This document shows, piece after piece, positions 12,094 to 23,871 of a DNA stretch of 64,000 bases. A program made the translations under genes and the position numbers. Location: NCBI GenBank assembly GCA_023053685.1, contig JALIGW010000002.1:166539034-166603033 (forward strand). Reading direction: 5' to 3'. Numbering within the stretch: the stretch's first letter is position 1; every line of letters starts with the position of its first letter. Source of the DNA: Diadophis punctatus similis (lineage: Eukaryota > Chordata > Lepidosauria > Squamata > Dipsadidae). The notes under the pieces are model-generated. The model saw nothing but the letters and a program-made list of their open reading frames with translations. It was not told the DNA's origin and did no database searches.

Positions 12094-12243
12094 CAGCGGT
12101 GGGTTGCTCCCGGTTCAGCCCAGTTCTCTGAACTGGTAGCGGCGGAGAGAGGCTCCACCCACCCACCCAGGACGCTTCTCTGCATGCGCAGAAGCATCGC
12201 GCGTGCACGAACCGGTAGCAAAACCATTTAGAACCCACCACTG
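12094..12243. mobile_element. hAT-type MITE (CAGCGGTGGGTT family), perfect TSD
   Basis: 150 bp with inverted ends CAGCGGTGGGTT and AACCCACCACTG, flanked on both sides by the 8-bp duplication AACCTAAT (12086-12093 and 12244-12251). The interior holds GCATGCGCAGAAG. The 8-bp duplication and CAG...CTG ends place it with hAT elements; no coding capacity. Confidence 0.93.
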
Positions 12244-12249
12244 AACCTA

Positions 12250-13530
12250 ATCCTTAATAGTTAAAAACATGACTTATGGCTTAGAAAGATATATGATCCA
12301 AACTCTTATGGTTTGTTCAAATCATCATTAAAAACAACCAGAATATATGAATGAATCTACATTCAAAGAGAACTAATGTAGTGCAGTTCTCTCCTGCTCT
12401 GTTCTCTCTAATTTCACCAAACTATTCTCTAAAAATAATTCAGGAAATCATTTTTCCCTAGACTCTTTCACTGGTACTGGCCCTTTGCTAGCTGCTGGGC
12501 TTTGCCATGTGTCTGTACATTGATCCTAGGTCTTGGAAATTACTAGGAACTTCTGAGTAAAGTGGCATCTATTCTACCTGGTGATGTTAGTTGAAGGAAC
12601 ATTAATGGATAGTTCCAGGAAAGAGCAAGTCATTCAGAAATCTGGAAGAGAGAATTTAAAAACATTGCCTAAATGATTCTAACAAATTAGTACTAAAAGT
12701 ATGATCACTTTAAGCAGTCTAAAAAAACCTGCTTAAGTACTGTATAATGATATTTATTGTTTCCTTGAAGGAAGATGCTAGGCAGATTTCTAATACAGAA
12801 AACTAAGGATGGAACACAATAAGTAAGGACTGAAAATGTTTGAAAAATACAGTGCAAATGTAGCACTTTCAAATTCTGCTGTTTTATAGAAAACATGAAA
12901 ATATTTAGATTCTCTTTTGCTATGAGTAGATTGTTAATGATAAGTTGCTATGTAAGATGCTCAGTATTTACATGATGAGAAAATCCAAATATTTTAAAAG
13001 GAATTATTATCATTTTTGCTGACCAATGAAACTGCGATAAGGAATATTAAAATGTATTATATTTAGGGCTGTTACTTTCTGGCCAGAATGTGACCTTTTT
13101 CTGTAGCTTCTACTACTACTATGGCGTCATGCAAATTCAGGCACGGTGCTATTTTCCTTTGATTCCTATACTTCTCTCGATCTTCTAACTTCATTCAGAT
13201 ATCCTTCATTCAGCTAAATTCAGCTCTCTGGGTTCCAACAGCACCTTGTTCACTTTAGCTACAGCTGCAAGAACATCTCCCCTCCCCATCTTTATCTTGG
13301 TCTAAACCTCCTTCTTTTGGCTTGGCCTATACCATCATCATCAATAAGCGGGGCCTTCAAAAAGACTAGGGCAGAAGGGGTTGCAGAACTGAGGTCATTT
13401 TCAGAAGCAGTTGCACAGTTACATTGCCTTAATGGACAATGCTCGATGCTCGATGCTCTAAAAGGCACCCTAAGTCATTTTCAGAGTGTACTTCATTCTG
13501 AGCTGCATATAACCATAATTAGGTCCAAAA
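12250..13530. other. Unannotated AT-rich sequence
   Basis: No family or credible open frame is seen. A small CGATGCT direct repeat lies at ~13442-13456. Confidence 0.4.
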
Positions 13531-13540
13531 AATTCAGAGG

Positions 13541-13920
<380 letters not shown>

Positions 13921-13949
13921 GCAAAGACACATGTAGAGGTCAGGTCTTG

Positions 13950-15175
13950 CACTTAGCATAGAAGGATTGCATAGGGGAAGATCAAAATTTTTTAAAAAAA
14001 ATCTGAGAAGTTCTTATCTTACTTGGTATTTTATGCATTCAAGGTCAAGCAAAATGGACTCCTCTCATTTTATCTTTACACAAGCCTGGCTAAAATTCTT
14101 TGGGCCTTGAACTCTTCTCTAAAAAAAAACATGCTCCTTCCTTCCATGTCAACCTATAGCTCTTCTCTTGGATTCTTTGAAGCTTCTTGAATTCTGTTTT
14201 CTTTTATATCTACCTCACCTTCTTCTCCCGTACTCCCCCCAAAAATTTCTGAAATCTCATTTCATCACTTGGCTCATTGTCCAACCCAACTGCTGTTCCT
14301 CATCTTCTCTCCTTCCCTATTTTACCGCAAGGTCTGCCTTTTCAGTTTTGGAAAGGAGTAAATGGAAAGGGAAGAGAAAAAGACACAACATCATAAAAAT
14401 ATTGCATGCTATGCTTGGTGGAAACAAAGTCATCTGGAAACTCCTTGACTTTGTTGTATGGTCAATCATTGATAAATTGTCCCCAATTTAATTGCTATGA
14501 TATTGAGATCTGTACACTGCATGGAGTGGGAGGCAAAGAGATTTATCCTTTTCTCAGCAAAAGCTCTTGTCTTCATAAGGGAAATGAGACTCATAATTTG
14601 AGAACTAAACCTCTGAATCTTTATTTCCTATTTGGCAGCTTGCCATTGGTACTAAAAGGATTTTCCCTTCATCTATTAGCTCCACACTATAATATAAACA
14701 TGATGCTTCCAATCTTGAACATAAAAACAGCTTGGAGAGGTAAAGAAAAAGCAGCAGAGGGGAAGAAGGAAAGCATATAAAATTAATGTCACAACTACAG
14801 GAATTGATCATTAAATATGACTATTTTATTACAGAATAGACTAGAATGCAGGTTTGTCTTGTAAAAACAAGTTAGAATTTAGTCAGTGTTCACCAAATTC
14901 ATCACTTCCAATAGCTTTAAGCATTTAATACCTCAACCTCAATGGTACGACAAAGAAATATTGCTTTTATCCCTGCCTAGCTTTAGATAGGAACATAGAT
15001 TTACTTGAGAATAAACACCATATTAGTACTGAGCTATACAGCTTTTGACATCTGAAGGCAAAAAAGTGCTTGCAGCATATGGGAGCATGGGCAGAGTCTC
15101 TCTCCTGTAATTCATTAAAGCAGCTGCCTCATTTTCCAGGATCGTGTGGCTACTCTGCAATTACAGGAAAAGTCA
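13950..15175. other. Unannotated sequence
   Basis: AT-rich, no clear repeat or gene. Frames at 14168-14491 and 14406-14780 have no recognisable domain and no coding bias that I can see. Confidence 0.4.
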
Positions 15176-15179
15176 TGTA

Positions 15180-15460
15180 CAGATTAACAGAGTTGGAAGG
15201 GATCTTGTAGGTCATCTAGTCCAACCCCCCCCCAGGCCAAGCAGGAGACCCTACACCATTTCTGACAGATGGCGGCCCAGTCTCTTCTTGAAAGCTTCCA
15301 GTTATAAAGCTCCCACAACTTCTGAAGGCAAGCTGTTCCATTGGTTGATTGTTCTCACTGTCAGAAAATTTCTCCTTATTTCCAGGTTGAATCTCTCCTT
15401 GTTCAGTTTACATCCATTATTCCTTGTCTAGCCTTCAGGTGCTTTGGAAAATAGCTAAAT
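15180..15460 (-). mobile_element. CR1 LINE 3' fragment
   Basis: On the minus strand this is the CR1 3' end. On + it begins with the complement of the 3' signature (AGTTGGAAGGGATCTTGTAG, GTCATCTAGTCCAAC) and continues through AAGCTGTTCCATTGGTTGAT to CTAGCCTTCAGGTGCTTTGG. 5'-truncated. Confidence 0.9.
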
Positions 15461-15549
15461 TTTCCAAAGTTAAATAAAAAAACGTTTCACTTAAAGAGTG
15501 CAACTCTGATTCCTCCAAAACATCATTTTGCACTATTACGATTGTATAT

Positions 15550-15591
15550 GTGTGCACGCGCGCGCGCGCACACACACACACACACACATAT
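15550..15591. repeat. (CG)n/(CA)n dinucleotide repeat
   Basis: ACGCGCGCGCGC followed by CACACACACA, a compound alternating purine-pyrimidine microsatellite next to the LINE tail. Confidence 0.9.
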
Positions 15592-15656
15592 GTAATAGAA
15601 TAGAATAGAATAGAATAGAATAGAATAGAATAGAATAGAATAGAATAGAATAGAAT
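15592..15656. repeat. (AATAG)n microsatellite, tail of a minus-strand LINE
   Basis: About 12 copies of TAGAA sit exactly where the 3' tail of the adjoining minus-strand LINE ends. It probably grew from the LINE tail. Confidence 0.9.
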
Positions 15657-16722
15657 TTTTTTATTGGTCAAGTGTGATTGGACACACAAGGAATTTGTCT
15701 TGGTGTATATGCTCTCAGTGTACATAAAAGAAAAGATACGTTCGTCAAGAATCATAAGGTACAACATTTAATGATAGTCCGGGTACAAATAAGCAATCAG
15801 ATCATATTAGGAACCAGTCAATATAAATCGTAAGGATATAAGCAACAAAGTTACAGTCATACAGTCATTTGTGGGAGGAGATGGGTGATGGGAACGATGA
15901 GAAGATTAATAGTAGTGCAGACTTAGTAAATAGTTTAACAGTGTTGAGGGAATTATTTGTTTAGCAAAGTGATGGCGTTCGGGGAAAAACTGCTCTTCTT
16001 GTGTCTAGTTGTTCTGGTGTGCAGTGCTCTATAGCGTTGCTTTGAGGGTAGGAGTTGAAACAGTTTGTGTCCAGGATGTGAATATTTTCACAGCCCTCTT
16101 TTTGACTTGTGCAGTATATAGGTCCTCAATGGAAGGCAGGTTGGTAGCAATTATTTTTTCTGCAGTTCTAATTATCCTCTGAAGTCTGTGTCTGTCTTGT
16201 TGGGTTGCAGAACTGAACCAGACAGTTATAGAGGTGCAGATTACAGACTGAATAATTCCTCTGTAGAACTTTATCAGCAGCTCCTTGGGCAGTTTGACCT
16301 TCCTGAGTTGGCGCAGAAAGAACATTTTTTGTTGTGCTTTTTTGATGACATTTTTGATGTTAGGTGACAATTTTAGATCTTGCGATATGGTAGAACCTAG
16401 AAATTTTAAGGTCTCTACTGTTGATATTGTGTTGTCTAGTATTGTAAGAGGTGGAAATATGGGCGGGTTTCTCCTAAAGTCTACCACCATTTCTACGGTT
16501 TTGAGTGTGTTCAGTTCCAGATTGTTCCAGTCGCACCACAAGGTTAGTTGTTCAACCTCCCGTCTGTATGCGGATTCATCATTGTCTCGAATGAGACCAC
16601 TGTTGTGTCATCTGGGAACTTCAGTAGTTTAACAGATGGATCGTTAGAGATGCAGTCATTGGTATAGAGAGAGAAGTGGAGAGAGCACAGAGCCTTGGGG
16701 GGCCCCTGTGCTAATTGTATCA
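15657..16722 (-). mobile_element. 5'-truncated LINE of L2/Rex1-like type (reverse transcriptase C-terminus)
   Basis: On the minus strand, from 16722 downward, the sequence reads GAPQGSVLSPLLFSLYTND and then FPDDTTVV, the RT motifs B and C (normally FADDT; the Ala is Pro here). A stop or frameshift follows near 16550. The frame then continues for 170 codons (16541-16029) with FLGSTIS, FFLRQLRK, LIKFYRGIIQSV and LQRIIRTAEKI, typical of the LINE thumb and C-terminal region. The 3' UTR ends in the AATAG tail at 15592-15656. Clade assignment (L2/Rex1-like) comes from motif resemblance. It is a dead copy: 5'-truncated with a broken frame. Confidence 0.85.
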
Positions 16723-16780
16723 TAGCATACTTATCTAAAAAGGCATGTGTCCCCCAATTATAGATTTAAAAATCGGAAGC

Positions 16781-16850
16781 AATGATATACACGAGTATGC
16801 TAAAACCATAATCAATGTAATTTCTTTTTAGCATACTCAGGTATATCACT
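16781..16850. repeat. Imperfect hairpin
   Basis: ATGATATACACGAGTATGCT (16782-16801) pairs with AGCATACTCAGGTATATCAC (16830-16849) across an AT-rich loop. Fold-back of unknown origin. Confidence 0.7.
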
Positions 16851-16859
16851 GTTTAATCA

Positions 16860-17435
16860 CATTTTCCCAAAGAAATGCCAGAACAGTGACCACCCAAAGT
16901 TTACTCATCCTTCCTGTGCTCTCCCAAAGTAAATTGTCCCATCAATCATCCACTTGTGCTTCTGTACCTTAGCTTGCTTAATCAAAGTCTCCTCAAAAGA
17001 GTTTTAGCAAACAAATAATGCAGACTGCTCACTTCATCCTCCTGTAAATAGAAAGAAATTTGCCCTGGTAAGTTGAAAAAAGAGCCAGGGTAAGATAAAG
17101 GGATACCTATGAACCTCTAAAGCTGGTGGTATCTTGAAGTGCTGATCCCTAAGGCTGTGATCAGGGTTGTGATTTCCCTGGATAGTAAGGACAAACTAAG
17201 GATTCTGCTTGTTTACTGCACTCTTATCTGCAAGGTAGAATCTTTTCCTGCCTGCAGGAAAAGCAAGATCTGCTTACAGGTTACCGTGAGAGTTACAAGC
17301 AAAATTTTGCCACTAACACTGATCAATTTCATTCAGGTATTGACTTCTCATGGGCAGGATATGGGGAGTTGACAGAGAGAGAGTCTTATGTTGTGAACTC
17401 GGATTCATTCCATCCTGTGGGCATTGAGGAAGTGA
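16860..17435. other. Unannotated sequence
   Basis: No recognised repeat or gene. Confidence 0.4.
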
Positions 17436-17439
17436 GGAG

Positions 17440-17760
17440 GATGCTGAGCAGTTCAGTTGATCCTTGCTTAACAACCTCATGTCCAGCAACCAAACTTACA
17501 ACAACACTGAATGAGTGGTATTCACAATGGTTCCTCATATTTACAGTGGTTGCACCATCCTGAAATTGTGACCTTCACTGCCAGCTTCTGACAAGCAAAG
17601 TCAATGTGAAAGCCAACAGAAGGTCTCAAATGGCAACCATGTAACTGCACTTAGAGACCACCTGGGAAATGCCATTGGTTACCAGTGTGGTGATGTGATG
17701 TCACATTTTATGATCATGTTGCTTAGGAATGGAAATTCTGGTCCCCATTACTACTGTTAA
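17440..17760 (+). repeat. Degenerate dispersed repeat (shared with 63590-63850)
   Basis: Contains TTGCTTAACAACC, TTACAACAACACTGAATGA and CCAGCTTCTGACAAGCAAAG. The last motif recurs at 63794 as CCAGCTCCTGACAAGTAAAG in the same arrangement. Probably an old non-coding transposon; family not identified. Confidence 0.55.
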
Positions 17761-18535
17761 ATGAAGATTACCTGCATAAAGTCTGCCACATGAGATTTTA
17801 ACCTCTGCTCTACTTGGCTCATTGGGGTGGAGAGTTGGAGAACAACTGACTGAATTGGGAAAGTGGTTAACACCTCACTGTAGGAAGGATTGGTGTCACT
17901 CACTCTGAAAAGATCAGTGGTGCCCTCTCCTAAAGAAGCTGTCCATGGATCCATCTAAGGTGGATGTAGACCTGTCCCAATTTCTCAAAAGTCAAAAGCA
18001 AGTTGAAATCTATCCCCAATCATTTTACTCCTACCCGCTCAGAAACTTTGAGAAGGGGTGAAAATCAGTTCTAAGGTCAGAGTGGTCCACTTTTTGCAAA
18101 AATTAACTTTCCTCTCATCTATACTCCACATAAAATGAAAAAAAAAGAAACTTCAAAATAAGACAGCTAAAATAAGAATAGCTTTTTGTAAATGGCTATT
18201 CATTTGCAGAAAGATGCTTAATATATGCATCACAGTCAATCATTTGATTTGAACCAGATTTTTTATCATTAGTCCTTTTGTGCAATGGGAAAGGATGGAT
18301 CTCTCCTTCTGTCCTTGTTTTCCCTTATTTTTTCCTCTTCCAAGCACCAACTGCTCCAAATACTGTTTTTGTTTCATGGTCAAGCTGTGTTCAAATTCTG
18401 GATAATGGACTCAACTTCAAATCCTTCTAAGAGTGGAACAAACATGCCCCAATAACCATTTTAAAGATCATGTTTGCCTGACTTCTCCCCAGTCCCAGAA
18501 GGCAATATTAGGTCTTCATATTAGGTCTTCCACAG
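17760..18535. other. Unannotated sequence
   Basis: AT-rich, no feature recognised apart from a small direct repeat of ATATTAGGTCTTC (~18507 and ~18519). Confidence 0.4.
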
Positions 18536-18543
18536 GTAAAGAA

Positions 18544-18785
18544 CAAGGGTGAAATTCAGCAGTTTCTGACAGGTTCTGGAGAACAGGTAACAGAAATTTT
18601 GAGTAGTTCGGAGAACCAGCAAATACCATCTCTGGCTGGTCCCAGAGTGGGGTGGTTATGGGGATTTTGCAATATCCTTCCCCCGGGAGTGGGGTGGGAA
18701 TGGACTTTTGCAGTATCCTTCCCCTGCCACGCCCACCAAGCCACACCCACAGAACAGTAGGGAAAAATTTTGAATTTCACCCCTG
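18544..18785. mobile_element. hAT-type MITE (GGGTGAAATTC family), perfect TSD
   Basis: 242 bp with ends CAAGGGTGAAATTCA and TGAATTTCACCCCTG and the 8-bp duplication GTAAAGAA on both sides (18536-18543, 18786-18793). Interior: GCCACGCCCACCAAGCCAC and CTCCAGAACC-type segments shared with the elements at 44876 and 56444, in opposite orientation. Confidence 0.92.
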
Positions 18786-18799
18786 GTAAAGAAGTGTTC

Positions 18800-21070
18800 A
18801 CCCCCTTCTCTTGACCCGATTTTGGTTGTAGACAAATTCTGCAAGCCTGAAATATGTTTGAGGCATCCTTGTTAATATTTTCTTTTTTACTCCTATCTTT
18901 GAATAATGTATGGGATAGATAAGTTTAAGCAACTGGAGCCAAAGACAACTGATATTGTCTTCTGTAAACCGTATTCTGTCTCACTTGTAATAAATGCCTA
19001 CTGTAAAACTGGAAGAGAAAATGTTAACAGTTAGAAAACAGTGATCAAACTAGGAGATGAACTTAAATCAAAAAAATGTCTACCCCCTGGCTTTTCCTAG
19101 ATTGTAGCCATGCAATCATAGCCACGCAATCCTTTTTAAAAAGGAGGGACCACTGCAGTGCTTCTCATAATCAACTTTGCCATCAAAGCATTTCATTCAA
19201 CCACATTCCTAAAAAAGATTTACTGCAATGTTCTTTTTAGTCAATTGGGCAATCCAAAAGGAAGTTCAGTGCCTTTAAGTACATATAAAAAGGGAAAGAA
19301 ATTGAGTAAAGTGAAGCATTCACAAAGAACCCCAAGCGCTCTTTATAGAAGCTGCTTGCTTGTGGGACTTGCAAACCTGTTTGTCTCCATTCAAGGATAC
19401 TGAACACTATTTGGGCCAAAGCAAGAAATGCAAAGACATGCATCCACTAGAAGAGGTTGTGCAAGGCAGTCTGTATTAATTAGCTACCTCAGTAAGTTCT
19501 CCAAATCAGAAACACTTGTCAAGGCAGAATAAATTTGAGGTCTAGCAACCTTGAAAATGTCCTTTTAATTTATGGCCAGAATGCATACATTTGTAATGAC
19601 TGCAAGACAGATACTGTATGCTGTGCTCTCTTCAGCACTTGGAAAAGTCAATCAATTCTTTTCTGATTGTATTTATTCATTTATATATTAGACAAGCTTT
19701 ACTGAAACGTCATTACCTCATCTCCAATGTATCAGATGAGTGTTCCTGTTACTTTAATAATTTCAGCACCTTACAAATAACAGAGTGGCAACCATGTTTT
19801 CTTTGAAGACATAAAAGCGTTTCTTAGAAACAGTGTCTTTGAAGTCATTTTCTTAACGTTGAAGATCGCAGGGCTTTGGAAAGGATTAGAATGAGCCTTG
19901 TTAGTAAATGGGCATGGAAAGTATGCAATGAAGCAAATGGGTAGGGATGCCATTTATACTTTAACTTGTATTTAACCATGAAACCGATTCACTATGGGGC
20001 TTTACAGACAAAATAAATATTTTGTGAAATTCAGCACTGTGACTGAATTTTTAATTTGTAGGCACATTTATGAAAGAAAGATCTGTGCACTGAGTTCCTC
20101 AGATTACCCTCCACCCTTTCTACCTCCACATACTTCTATAGTTTGGGACATAAGAAAGTACTGAAAGAATTTTCTCAGCCCTGAGCCTTCTGGCTATTAA
20201 AATACCCCTTCATAGCCCCATCAAGATCCCCAAACTTGCAGCATCCTGTCCACTCATTTCCTTGATGGTTAGCCAAAATGTTTCTCTCCTTGCTGGAACA
20301 GTTATAGTGGGGGTTTTTTTTTTCTACCAGGGGAAATGGAAAAGCTCATTGGTTGCTGTTTGGGTTATCACTTGAATTTTGGCTGCTTGCCCTCAAAGGG
20401 GACAGGGCTGGCACGTGCCCAAAGTCTATCAGCCACTTCAAGCCCTATTAACTAATTATAATTTTCATTTTCATAGGTAACACGTTCCTATATGTTAGAT
20501 AATAGCAGAGCAAACCAATTGCCTTCATAGCTTACTTCATGGCTAACTTTAATTTTGCAGGAACTACTTATCTATATCTAGCTATAATCTTTGGGGTATG
20601 TCAATACTAACTAAATATGTCTAATACACCATACATTCTTCTACCAGATGAAGCAAATTCCTGAATATGCTGAAATAAGAGGAATTGTGTCAGACCAACG
20701 TGTTTTGCAAAAAATCCCAGCAGCAGCCCATAAAATGGTCCTGCAGGAACTTCTTTCTACATTATCTCTAGCAGTTTGTAAATGGAATTTTATCTGGATA
20801 ATCCCCACTTCCCAGACCTATGATTCCAGTACAGGTTGTAGGGAGATAAAATGGTTGCTTAAAAAAAAACCAAGAAGGCAACCATGGAGCTTGTTCAGAA
20901 TTAAGAATTAGTGTAGTTTGTGGGGTGTTTTTTTTTACTCCAGCCAATAACCAGAACAGAAATGCAAGGTAAGATTTTTCTTCTCAACTCACTTCAAGTG
21001 CACTGCAACTCCTATTTGAAGATGCATCATATTTACAGCCCTCAATGCAACAGGCCACTTTCCATGAGCT
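18800..21070. other. Unannotated ~2.3-kb AT-rich stretch
   Basis: No transposon signature or convincing exon is seen. Several 60-90-codon frames have no domain. It may hold unique non-coding or intronic DNA. Confidence 0.4.
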
Positions 21071-21077
21071 GAAATAC

Positions 21078-21300
21078 TGTAACAGAATAACAGAATAACA
21101 CGCTTGGAAGGCACCTTGGAGATCTTCTAGTCTGCTCAAGCATGAGACCGTATACCATTTTCAACAAATGGTTGTCCAGTCCCTTCTTAAAAGCCTCCAG
21201 TGTTGGAGCACCCACATCTTCTGGAGGCAAGTGCTTGATTGTTCTTACTGTCAGGAAGTTTCTCCTTCGTTCTAGGTTGCTTCTCTCCTTGATTAGTTTC
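21078..21300 (-). mobile_element. CR1 LINE 3' fragment, part 1 (split by a SINE)
   Basis: Complement of the CR1 3' end: GGAAGGCACCTTGGAGATCT, then TTGTCCAGTCCCTTCTTAAA and GGCAAGTGCTTGATTGTTC, up to TTTCCATTCATTGC. The CR1 resumes at ~21975, so the two pieces were one insertion. Confidence 0.88.
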
Positions 21301-21303
21301 CAT

Positions 21304-21312
21304 TCATTGCAT

Positions 21313-21407
<95 letters not shown>

Positions 21408-21410
21408 TTT
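21304..21410 (+). repeat. (TTTA)n microsatellite (expanded SINE tail)
   Basis: About 26 TTTA copies at the 3' end of the minus-strand SINE. Confidence 0.95.
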
Positions 21411-21453
21411 GTGAGACTTATATACCGCCTCATAGTGCAAGCACTCTGTAAGC

Positions 21454-21775
21454 CAGCGGTTCCCAACCTTTGCGACCCCTTTGGGGGTCGAACGACCATT
21501 TCCCAGGGGTCGCCCTGGCATCCTCAGCTCCCCCCCACTGCCACAAGCCTGGCCATATTGCACCCCACGACCTGCGCCCCCACCGTGCCATACCACGCCG
21601 CCGCCATTTGGGTTCTTTTACCCTCTGTGCATGCGCAAAGCATTCTGCGCATGCGCAAAACATTCTGTGCATGCGCAGAGGGTAAAAGAACCCAAATGGC
21701 GGTGGCGGGGTGGGTCACTGGTGGGGCGTGGGGGCGGGGTGTGGGTCATGGCATTAGGAAGGTTGGGAACCGCTG
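21454..21775. mobile_element. SPIN-like hAT element
   Basis: Ends CAGCGGTTCCCAACCTTTG and GGTTGGGAACCGCTG. The next bases, CGACCCCTTTGGGGGTCGAA and CAGGGGTCGCC, are the hallmark of the SPIN (Space Invader) hAT family. The flanks CTGTAAGC and CTCTAAGC match at 7 of 8 and fit nnnTAnnn. The interior is palindromic, with GGGTTCTTTTACCCTCTG and its complement around TGCGCATGCGCA (21646-21657). Non-coding. Confidence 0.88.
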
Positions 21776-21974
21776 CTCTAAGCGGTTTACACCATTAAGC
21801 AATGTATATTTATATTGCCCCCAACAATCTGGGTCCTCATTTTACCTACCTCGGAAGGATGGAAGGCTGAGTCAACCTTCTGAGCCGGTGAGATTTGAAC
21901 AGCTGAACTGCTGATCACAGTCAGCTAAAGTGGCCTGCAGTACTGCACTCTAACTGCTGCGCCACCTCGCCTCT

Positions 21975-22085
21975 TGTCTTGCCCTCAGGTGCTTTGGAGA
22001 ATAGCTTGACCCCTCTTCTTTGTGGCAACACCTTAGATATTGGGACACTGCTATCATGTCATCCCTAGTTCTTCTATACAGTTTA
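21975..22085 (-). mobile_element. CR1 LINE 3' fragment, part 2
   Basis: Continues the CR1 of 21078-21300 after the SINE: TTGCCCTCAGGTGCTTTGGA and CTGCTATCATGTCATCCCTA match the complement of CR1 coding and 3' sequence seen at 15420 and 26580. Confidence 0.85.
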
Positions 22086-22089
22086 AATA

Positions 22090-22990
22090 TGCAAAACACA
22101 GGAATACATAGTTGAAATATGCAGAAGAACCAGTGCAATATCTGACAATGTCCTGAGCCATCAAAAATAATCTCCTGGGCAAATTCAGATTAACAAACCT
22201 GTCACGAGGGTGAACGTTTATGCGCCAGTTTATTCTGTCATTTCGATGCAATATTATAATCATCAGTTTCCTTCTGGCACAAGGCACTGAGTTCTGAATC
22301 CAGAAGCCATATCATGAATGCAGCATAATATCACACAACTGGGGGAAATCAATTCTTTCTTCATGTCTTTTACCCAGCATTTTTATTTGTCATACTTATG
22401 TTCCATTGCTGTGTTACTACATTGGAAAGACTGTATTTTACATATTAATGTAATTTTTCAGTATTAATGTCATTTATTTCAGACTATCGGGAGCTGAGCT
22501 CTAATTGGCTTTAATCATTAGCTAATTATATTGTTTTTACAAAGACAAAGCTATTTGAGAAACAAGGAAAATAAGGAAAATGTAATTAATGTGCCGGACT
22601 ATGTCGCTTCTGATTGTTGTTAGCTATTGAATAAGATATTTAATTAACTTTTTCAGTTTCCTCTTTGACAAAGGCTCATAAGCCCTATAGCTTTAACACC
22701 CAAGCAACTTATATGCAAGGAGCATGCATAGCAGCAGCACATATGCATCAAATATGTTTAAAAAGTGGAAAATTAAGCTGAGACTGGAATCTGAGTTTCT
22801 CACTTACTAGAAACACTCAGAATTTGGAGATCATTGCATCTGTCCTAGCATATGCTTTTGTGGATGGAATTCACAAAATTCCTTCACTTTATCAGGTTAT
22901 GAACATTGGGGAGATCAGGGAAAGAATTATAAACAATAAGGCTAGACGGAAATAAAGCAGATACCGAAGTGGAAATCACTTTAGTGGGAA
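22090..22990. other. Unannotated AT-rich sequence, homeodomain-site-rich near 22440-22700
   Basis: No repeat is recognised. The part around 22490-22700 has many TAAT/ATTA cores and lacks transposon features, which is the look of a conserved non-coding element. That is an inference from composition only. Confidence 0.35.
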
Positions 22991-23003
22991 GCCCATTTAC
23001 AAA

Positions 23004-23863
23004 TAGAGTGCCCAGATGTCCTGATCTTATCAGGATTGTCCTGATTTTTAGAAGCTCGTCCAGATTCTGAAAATGTCCTGATTTTGTCCTGAAATTCGAG
23101 TTCCCGTCCTGATTTGTCCTGAACTTTTGTAAAATTTTAGGATAATCAAGATGAACATTAAATGAAAGTATGTTTGGTGCCTTTATAGCTTCTAAGCTAC
23201 TAGGTTTAGACGATCGGGATTTGGCCAATCAACTTAAAGGCGAATTCATTGACATTTATACAACAGCTATTAATTATATTGATAAGTGGTTCAGCAATTA
23301 TCCTTGCTCAACTGATTGGCTGATGTTAAAAGCTAGTATTAAATATGATGAAGTTCAAAAGTCAGCTGAATATTTATTGCCAGCTATTGCCATGAAAGAT
23401 TCATTGTTTGATGAAACTAGCGAGTTGAACTCATTGCTAGAAGCCTCTTCAGATGAATTTAATAATTTGCCGATTGATAAAAAATGGTCCACTTTGTTTC
23501 GAAGCAACAAATTCTTTGATCTGAAAATTCTAGTTAGCATAATTTTTTCAATTCCTACGTCAAACGTGGGTGTGGAAAGAGTATTTTCCCTGTGCAAGAA
23601 GCAGTGGACAGATGATCGAAATCAATTGGATGTTAAAACCGTGAAATGCTTGCTTCAAATTAAAATAATTCTTCTTCATCATGTGGCGAAATGTATAAAA
23701 AGATTTTGGGCGACAAAAATTTGCTGAATAAGATATCATCTAATAGTAAATACATGTGAATATGATGTTTTATTGGCTTTGTTGGAGTAATAAACGTTAT
23801 CTTGAGAAGTGCTATTTTTAAAAAACTGTCCTGATTTTGGATCAAAGGTATCTGGGCACCCTA
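23004..23863 (+). mobile_element. Internally deleted hAT transposon (860 bp), perfect TSD
   Basis: Ends TAGAGTGCCCAGAT and ATCTGGGCACCCTA are inverted repeats. The 8-bp duplication TTTACAAA lies on both sides (22996-23003, 23864-23871). Subterminal GTCCTGAT motifs repeat several times at the left and once at the right, as transposase-binding sites do in hAT elements. It encloses the C-terminal third of a transposase (next entry); the N-terminal zinc finger and most of the catalytic domain are gone. Confidence 0.95.
23170..23727 (+). pseudogene. hAT transposase C-terminal fragment with hATC dimerisation domain
   Basis: An open frame of 185 codons with no internal stop. The C-terminal half holds SIPTSNVGVERVFS (residues ~127-140), then KKQWTDDRNQLDVKTVKCLL (~143-162), the hATC dimerisation signature near the end of hAT transposases. 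An acidic, helix-rich segment precedes it. Full transposases are usually over 550 residues, so most of the protein, including the BED finger and the first catalytic acids, is missing. The ATG at 23170 is simply the first Met in the surviving frame. It is an internal-deletion derivative; an uninterrupted dimerisation domain could in principle still be expressed, but nothing here shows that. Confidence 0.85.
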
Positions 23864-23871
23864 TTTACAAA

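Larger units (their letters stand above)
21301..21974 (-). mobile_element. Sauria-type tRNA-derived SINE, split by a hAT MITE
   Basis: Read on the minus strand it starts with a tRNA-like head (GGCGAGGTGGCGCAGCAGTT, then GTTCAAATCTCACCGG resembling a B box). It continues through CTCAGCCTTCCATCCTTCC and AAAATGAGGACCCAGAT and ends in a long (AAAT)n tail, seen on + as TTTA repeats at ~21304-21410. A 322-bp hAT element interrupts the body at 21454-21775. Confidence 0.88.
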
